Shown here: positions 60,757 through 64,000 of the stretch, piece after piece
Position numbering within the stretch: the stretch's first letter is position 1
Layout of the letters: each line of letters opens with the position of its first letter
NCBI GenBank assembly: GCA_963746315.1
Contig: CAVVAR010000012.1
Coordinates: 372,001 to 436,000 of the forward strand
Length of the DNA stretch: 64,000 nt
Origin: Ga0077555 sp963746315
GTDB lineage: Bacteria > Pseudomonadota > Alphaproteobacteria > Rhizobiales > Hyphomicrobiaceae
Direction: 5' to 3'
The notes under the pieces: generated by a model
What the model was told of the DNA's origin: nothing
The model's database searches: none
The model's input: the letters and a program-made list of their open reading frames with translations, nothing else
Position numbers and translations under genes: made by a program

Positions 60757-61194
60757 ATGGAATTCCACAGAGGCCGTCTGATTGATCACATCCGGCTTCA
60801 TTCACGCGACATCGAAGCAAGCCGCGCCTTTTGGGCGGCGGTGCTTGCCGTTCTTGGGCTCGAGATTTAACGCACGGGTGACGGGTGGTTCCTCGCTGAC
60901 GAACTGATGGTCGTAGCCACCACCACGAAGAAGCGACCGGGACGCACGCACATTGCTCTTCAGGCCAAAGACAACGCGACCGTGGATCGATTCTACGAAG
61001 CAGCCCTGGATGCAGGCGCCAAGAAGGAGTGTCCGCCGGCCAAAGGCGACGTCCACCCCTACTACTACTCGGCGACGGTGCTCGACCCCGACGGAAACGC
61101 CATCGAGGCGGTCTGTCACGGGCCGATTAGTCGCTCGGTCGCGTCGATCGTTGTGAAGCCGAGTGCGATGATGCTGCTCAAGAGCTGGTTCTGA
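60757..61194 (+). pseudogene. VOC-family (glyoxalase-like) protein with a premature stop
   Basis: From ATG 60757 the frame encodes LIDHIRLHSRDIEASRAFWAAVLAVLGLEI, then a TAA at 60868-60870, and continues in the same frame with RTGDGWFLADELMV, GRTHIALQAKDNATVDRFYEAALDAG and YSATVLDPDGNAIEAVCHG. One base change at the TAA would restore a normal ~145-residue VOC protein of the glyoxalase/dioxygenase fold. A metal-ligand His and Glu are visible in each half. The gene is recently inactivated or the stop is an error. Confidence 0.8.
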
Positions 61195-61329
61195 AGTGTA
61201 TCGGCGAGTTCTCCGGCATTTCGGTTTACCCAGCCGGAGGTCGGGGCTTGGCTTGCGGCAAGCGGCAGGCAAGAGTGCCAGCGCCGCACGGCTCTAAACG
61301 AACCGGTGAACGCTGCGCATAGAGGTCGC

Positions 61330-61662
61330 ATGAACGAGAACCTGCTCAAGACCCTTGCCGTCGGGATTTTCGGCGCGGCAGCCATCATTCTGCTGGGTCC
61401 GAGCATCGCCAATGGCGCCAAGCCGGTCGTGCGGCGCGGTATCAAAGCGGCCGTGAAGGGCTACGCGCAAAGCATGGAAACGCTTGCCGAGTTGCAGGAA
61501 CTTGCCGAGGACGCCTACGCCGAGGCCATGGCCGAGCTTAAGGAGGAGGCGGCCGGAAGAACGGATCGGAATGAGCCGGCTTCTCACCCCGCTGACGAGG
61601 TCACGCTGGCTGGCAAGGAGAGTAGCGGTGAGCCAAAGAAAAAAAAGCGGCCGCGTGCCTGA
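61330..61662 (+). CDS. Small membrane protein (DUF5132-like)
   Basis: A 110-residue protein. One hydrophobic helix (TLAVGIFGAAAIILLGPSIA), then amphipathic helices (VVRRGIKAAVKGYAQSMETLAELQELAEDAYAEAMAELKEE) and a charged tail ending in a KKKK stretch. This fits small single-helix proteins such as DUF5132 members found beside metal-handling genes. The next gene starts inside its 3' end, overlapping 35 bp, so the two are coupled. Confidence 0.65.
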   Translation: MNENLLKTLAVGIFGAAAIILLGPSIANGAKPVVRRGIKAAVKGYAQSMETLAELQELAEDAYAEAMAELKEEAAGRTDRNEPASHPADEVTLAGKESSGEPKKKKRPRA

Positions 61663-62158
61663 GGTGCCGGCCGGCCGCATCGCGCACGCGTGCGCTGGAC
61701 GGACGCGGATCAGCTTCGCCGCTCACAAGGGAGACACTGCGACCCTGACTTCGCTCTGCGACGGAGTCCTCGGTTTGCCTGGCGTGCATCTCGTTGAGGG
61801 GCGCCCAGCAACGGGTAGCGTTATCGTGTCGCACGAAGGAACGACCGAACAGCTCGTCGAGGCAGCCGCTGCAGCGCATGTATTTTGCGCGCACGAGCTG
61901 GCGGCGGCTCAGAGCGACGGGTCGCGGCAAGACGGCTGGCAGGGCATGATCGAAGTGGCAATGAACGAGCTCGGCGGATCAATCGGCATGGCGCGCGGCG
62001 GAGCCGCGCTCGCCTTCATTGCAATGGCTGCGGTCCAGGCGAGCCGCGGCAATGTCCTGCCGCCGGCCACGACGGCCCTTTGGTATGCAGCGAGCCTACT
62101 TCTCGGGCGCGAAATGCCAAGCGCCGGCGACATCGAGGATCCGGGCGCGCATGCTTGA
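61628..62158 (+). CDS. HMA-domain-like membrane protein
   Basis: About 176 residues from GTG 61628, which follows aaggagag at 6-7 nt inside the preceding gene. The first half (RTRISFAAHKGDTATLTSLCDGVLGLPGVHLVEGRPATGSVIVSHE) has the beta-alpha-beta pattern of heavy-metal-associated domains of the HMA_2 type, without the CxxC pair. The C-terminal half has a hydrophobic segment (GGAALAFIAMAAVQAS) and another (ALWYAASLLLG). Such proteins commonly sit with P-type ATPases. A P-type ATPase C-terminus lies 1.2 kb away on the other strand. Confidence 0.68.
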   Translation: MSQRKKSGRVPEVPAGRIAHACAGRTRISFAAHKGDTATLTSLCDGVLGLPGVHLVEGRPATGSVIVSHEGTTEQLVEAAAAAHVFCAHELAAAQSDGSRQDGWQGMIEVAMNELGGSIGMARGGAALAFIAMAAVQASRGNVLPPATTALWYAASLLLGREMPSAGDIEDPGAHA

Positions 62159-62176
62159 GGCGATTCGCGATTGTCG

Positions 62177-63346
62177 TCATTCTCCGAGCTGGCGGATAAG
62201 GCTGTCGATCGGCCCTGCGACTTCCCAAGGCAAATCGAGATCCATCCTGCCCATGTGGCCGAATGCTGCGAGATTGGTGAAAAACCGCCCGCCTCCCTCC
62301 CGCGGCCTCTCGGCCAACCGGAGCACGCTCATAAGGGCAGCCGCGTCGAAATCCATCGCAGCCCTCAGCGCAGAGCCAATCCGGTCGTCCGGCACCCTGC
62401 CCGAGCCGAACGTATCGATTTCGACGCTGACGGGGCGCGTCCTTCCCTGGCAATAGCTTATCTGCACCTCGCACTCGGTTGCGAGCTCGGCGGCGACGAC
62501 CATCCTCGCGGCGAGGCGGGCAGCATAGGCCCCGATCCGGTCGATCCGGGACGGGTCCTTGCCGCTCAACGCCGCTCCACTATGACGGCTGAAGCCGCCG
62601 TACGTGTCGATGTCGTTCTTTCGGCCGGTGAGACCCGCATGGCGCAAAGGCCCGCCAACGGCCGATCCGCCATCCGGATTGACCGCCACATTTGCCTCAG
62701 TGCAGAGACTGATACCGGCCCTGGCGAGCGTAGGCTCGACGACCCGTTTGCGCAGCTCCTCCGAGAGCCCCGACGGCAAGCGCGCATGCTGCCGGAAAGC
62801 TGTCGATAGCGTCACAGCCTCGACGGCAACGGGTTTGCGATCAATAAAGCGGACGGCGACCTGAGCCTGGCCGTCGGGGTGAAGAACGTCGAACTCGCCG
62901 GACCTTAGGTCACAGAGTCGCCTCACCATGTCGTGCGCTAGCGCGATCGGCATTGGCAGCATTTCTGGCGTGTGCCGGCATGCATAGCCGAACAAGGTCG
63001 CATTCACGATCGCCGACGCCCCGCCCGCGCTGCTCCGGGACGACGCGTCGGCTCGCGCCGGCGCCACCGATGAGAGGACCGTGACCGTCTCGGCGTTGAA
63101 TTCGGCCTCACGGTAGCCCGTCTCGTTGAGCACGGAGCGCACGACACCCGGGAAGTCGACGTGACTCGAGGCTGCCGAATGCGTGGCGAGGAACACGATG
63201 CCCGAGGCAATCGCACACTCGGCATTGACCCGCGCGGCCGCGTCGCGCGCGAGAAAGGCATCGACGATGGCATCGCTGATGCGGTCGCAGAGCTTGTCCG
63301 GATGACCATCGGTGACCGATGTCGAGGTCAGAACGAAGTTCTGCAT
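62177..63346 (-). CDS. metK: Methionine adenosyltransferase (divergent MetK)
   Basis: A 389-residue enzyme making S-adenosylmethionine from methionine and ATP. ATG 63346 follows aaggaggag. Family motifs are present: TDGHPDKLCDRISDAIVDAFL with the nucleotide-binding His, FGYACRHTPEMLPMPIALAH, DGQAQVAVRFID, NPDGGSAVGGPLRHAGLTGRK, IDTYGGFSRHSGAALSGKDPS (Lys and Asp for phosphate and metal) and VEIDTFGSGRV. Several positions differ from the housekeeping type, for example GFSRHSGAALSGKD where GYAPHGGGAFSGKD is usual. It sits between an HMA-like gene and a P-type ATPase, so it is likely an accessory MetK. A housekeeping copy would be expected elsewhere. Confidence 0.88.
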   Translation of the reverse strand: MQNFVLTSTSVTDGHPDKLCDRISDAIVDAFLARDAAARVNAECAIASGIVFLATHSAASSHVDFPGVVRSVLNETGYREAEFNAETVTVLSSVAPARADASSRSSAGGASAIVNATLFGYACRHTPEMLPMPIALAHDMVRRLCDLRSGEFDVLHPDGQAQVAVRFIDRKPVAVEAVTLSTAFRQHARLPSGLSEELRKRVVEPTLARAGISLCTEANVAVNPDGGSAVGGPLRHAGLTGRKNDIDTYGGFSRHSGAALSGKDPSRIDRIGAYAARLAARMVVAAELATECEVQISYCQGRTRPVSVEIDTFGSGRVPDDRIGSALRAAMDFDAAALMSVLRLAERPREGGGRFFTNLAAFGHMGRMDLDLPWEVAGPIDSLIRQLGE

Positions 63347-63397
63347 CAGCTCCTCCTTCGTACACACCCGCGCCGTTGGCCGGTAAGACGTGCCGCA

Positions 63398-64000
63398 CTA
63401 TGCGCGTGCGGATTCATGGAGTTCTCTTGTGAGGTGGATACGCCCCGCCATTAGAGCCTCATTCGCTGCGAAGCTCGCAAGTCCAGCACCTCCAGCTACG
63501 ACAAGATCAACGAGGCTCGGCGGCGCGATCCCAAGCAGCCGGCGCAGCGTCGGCGAGGCGAATGCCAACGTCTGCAGTCCGGTTGCACCTGCCAGGGCAG
63601 CATTCAAGGTACTGTTACCGAAGAGCGCGCGACCGCCGAGCGGCTCGAACCTGTCGTGGCGGCAAGCCAGCGCATGCAGGAGCTGGGCAGTGACCAGGCT
63701 CAAGAACGTGATCGAGCGAGTCTGCGGTCCCGGCCCGTATCGCACGAGGCCATAGGAATGTGCACCGAGCACGCCACCCGCGATGATCGCGCTCTCGAGC
63801 GCCCCGTGCCTGAGATCGGACATGGTCAGCAGTGGTTCCTTTGGCGACCTGGGCGGCCTGCTCATGATGTCCGGTTCGGGCGGTTCGAACGCGAGCCCCA
63901 GCGCCGGCAGGATGTCGGTGACCAAGTTGAGCCAAAGGAGCTCGAGCGGGGTCTCCAGTTGGTCGCCTGCAATCAGCGACTCGGCGACGAGCACGATGAT
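63398..64000 (-). CDS. P-type cation ATPase, C-terminal part (runs off the window edge)
   Basis: The frame is open to the window end and encodes the last ~200 residues. The ETPLELLWLNLVTDILPALGLAFEPPEPDIMSRPPR segment is the M5-M6 loop region of the Ca2+/cation type (cation-ATPase C domain). Hydrophobic helices follow (SAIIAGGVLGAHSYGLV, TFLSLVTAQLLHALAC, LVDLVVAGGAGLASFAANEA). The N-terminal ATPase domains lie outside. The ion cannot be told from this part. Confidence 0.85.
   Translation of the reverse strand: MIVLVAESLIAGDQLETPLELLWLNLVTDILPALGLAFEPPEPDIMSRPPRSPKEPLLTMSDLRHGALESAIIAGGVLGAHSYGLVRYGPGPQTRSITFLSLVTAQLLHALACRHDRFEPLGGRALFGNSTLNAALAGATGLQTLAFASPTLRRLLGIAPPSLVDLVVAGGAGLASFAANEALMAGRIHLTRELHESARA

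Noticed and set aside
1..64000. CRISPR arrays, retrons, toxin-antitoxin pairs or known defence genes
   Set aside because: I looked for regularly spaced repeats with unique spacers, reverse transcriptases and small toxin pairs. The only regular array is the three-unit 23-bp one at 21851-21911, which is too short-spaced for CRISPR.

Overview
The window is GC-rich alphaproteobacterial DNA, most likely from Rhizobiales (the Bradyrhizobium/Rhodopseudomonas/Rhodoplanes neighbourhood). I infer this from coding style, from a rhizobial-type integrase C-terminus, from island families such as DUF3768 and replication-relaxation proteins, and from TolB/TPR-fused regulators. No rRNA or tRNA gene was recognised. 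The region is an accessory, heavily rearranged stretch: insertion sequences or fragments of the IS1380, IS701, IS5, IS1595, IS110, IS91, IS4 and IS1182 families cover a large share of the first 20 kb and recur to 59 kb.

1-20 kb: an IS1380 fragment, a frameshifted MscS channel gene, IS701 and IS5 elements placed back to back on one shared TTAG target, then a fermentative block on the minus strand (truncated D-2-hydroxyacid dehydrogenase, phosphate acyltransferase, frameshifted acetate kinase). Next come an IS110, IS110 and IS91 remnants, a pentameric ligand-gated ion channel gene trapped between IS elements, an IS1380, and an aldo/keto reductase gene broken by an IS4 fragment and by a clean IS1595 insertion. 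A frameshifted IS110 and a lipoprotein alpha/beta hydrolase follow.

21.4-26.9 kb: the maintenance half of an integrative or plasmid-like element. It holds AlpA, an AT-rich segment with three iteron-like 15-mers at exact 23-bp spacing, a small helix-turn-helix protein, small coiled-coil and DUF3768 genes, a replication-relaxation protein and a membrane protein. Several starts sit 6-8 nt after an extended -10 sequence, suggesting leaderless mRNAs. 51.9-57.4 kb holds what looks like the transfer half: two VirD4/TraG-type ATPases, a CX7C-repeat secreted protein and a conserved hypothetical.

27-51.6 kb: cargo lying between these halves. Two related regulators (different DNA-binding heads, same TolB-like plus TPR body) are each divergent from a small operon: a secreted Cys-rich protein plus rhodanese, and a GST plus enoyl-CoA hydratase. 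Also present are two SDRs, an IS1182 and an IS5, a hybrid histidine kinase with TadG and two receiver proteins, a TauE/SafE exporter, an acyl-CoA-dehydrogenase-like flavoprotein, an NTF2-like protein and a Tat-exported sulfite-oxidase-type molybdoenzyme. The sulfur genes (rhodanese, exporter, molybdoenzyme) are scattered, not one operon.

57.4-64 kb: IS1595, then a stress/ion block: Spy-like protein, orphan PstB, VOC gene with a nonsense codon, DUF5132-like protein, HMA-like protein, divergent MetK and the C-terminus of a P-type cation ATPase running off the edge. At least five chromosomal or IS genes carry single frameshifts or stops, so much of the window is decaying unless these are sequencing errors.
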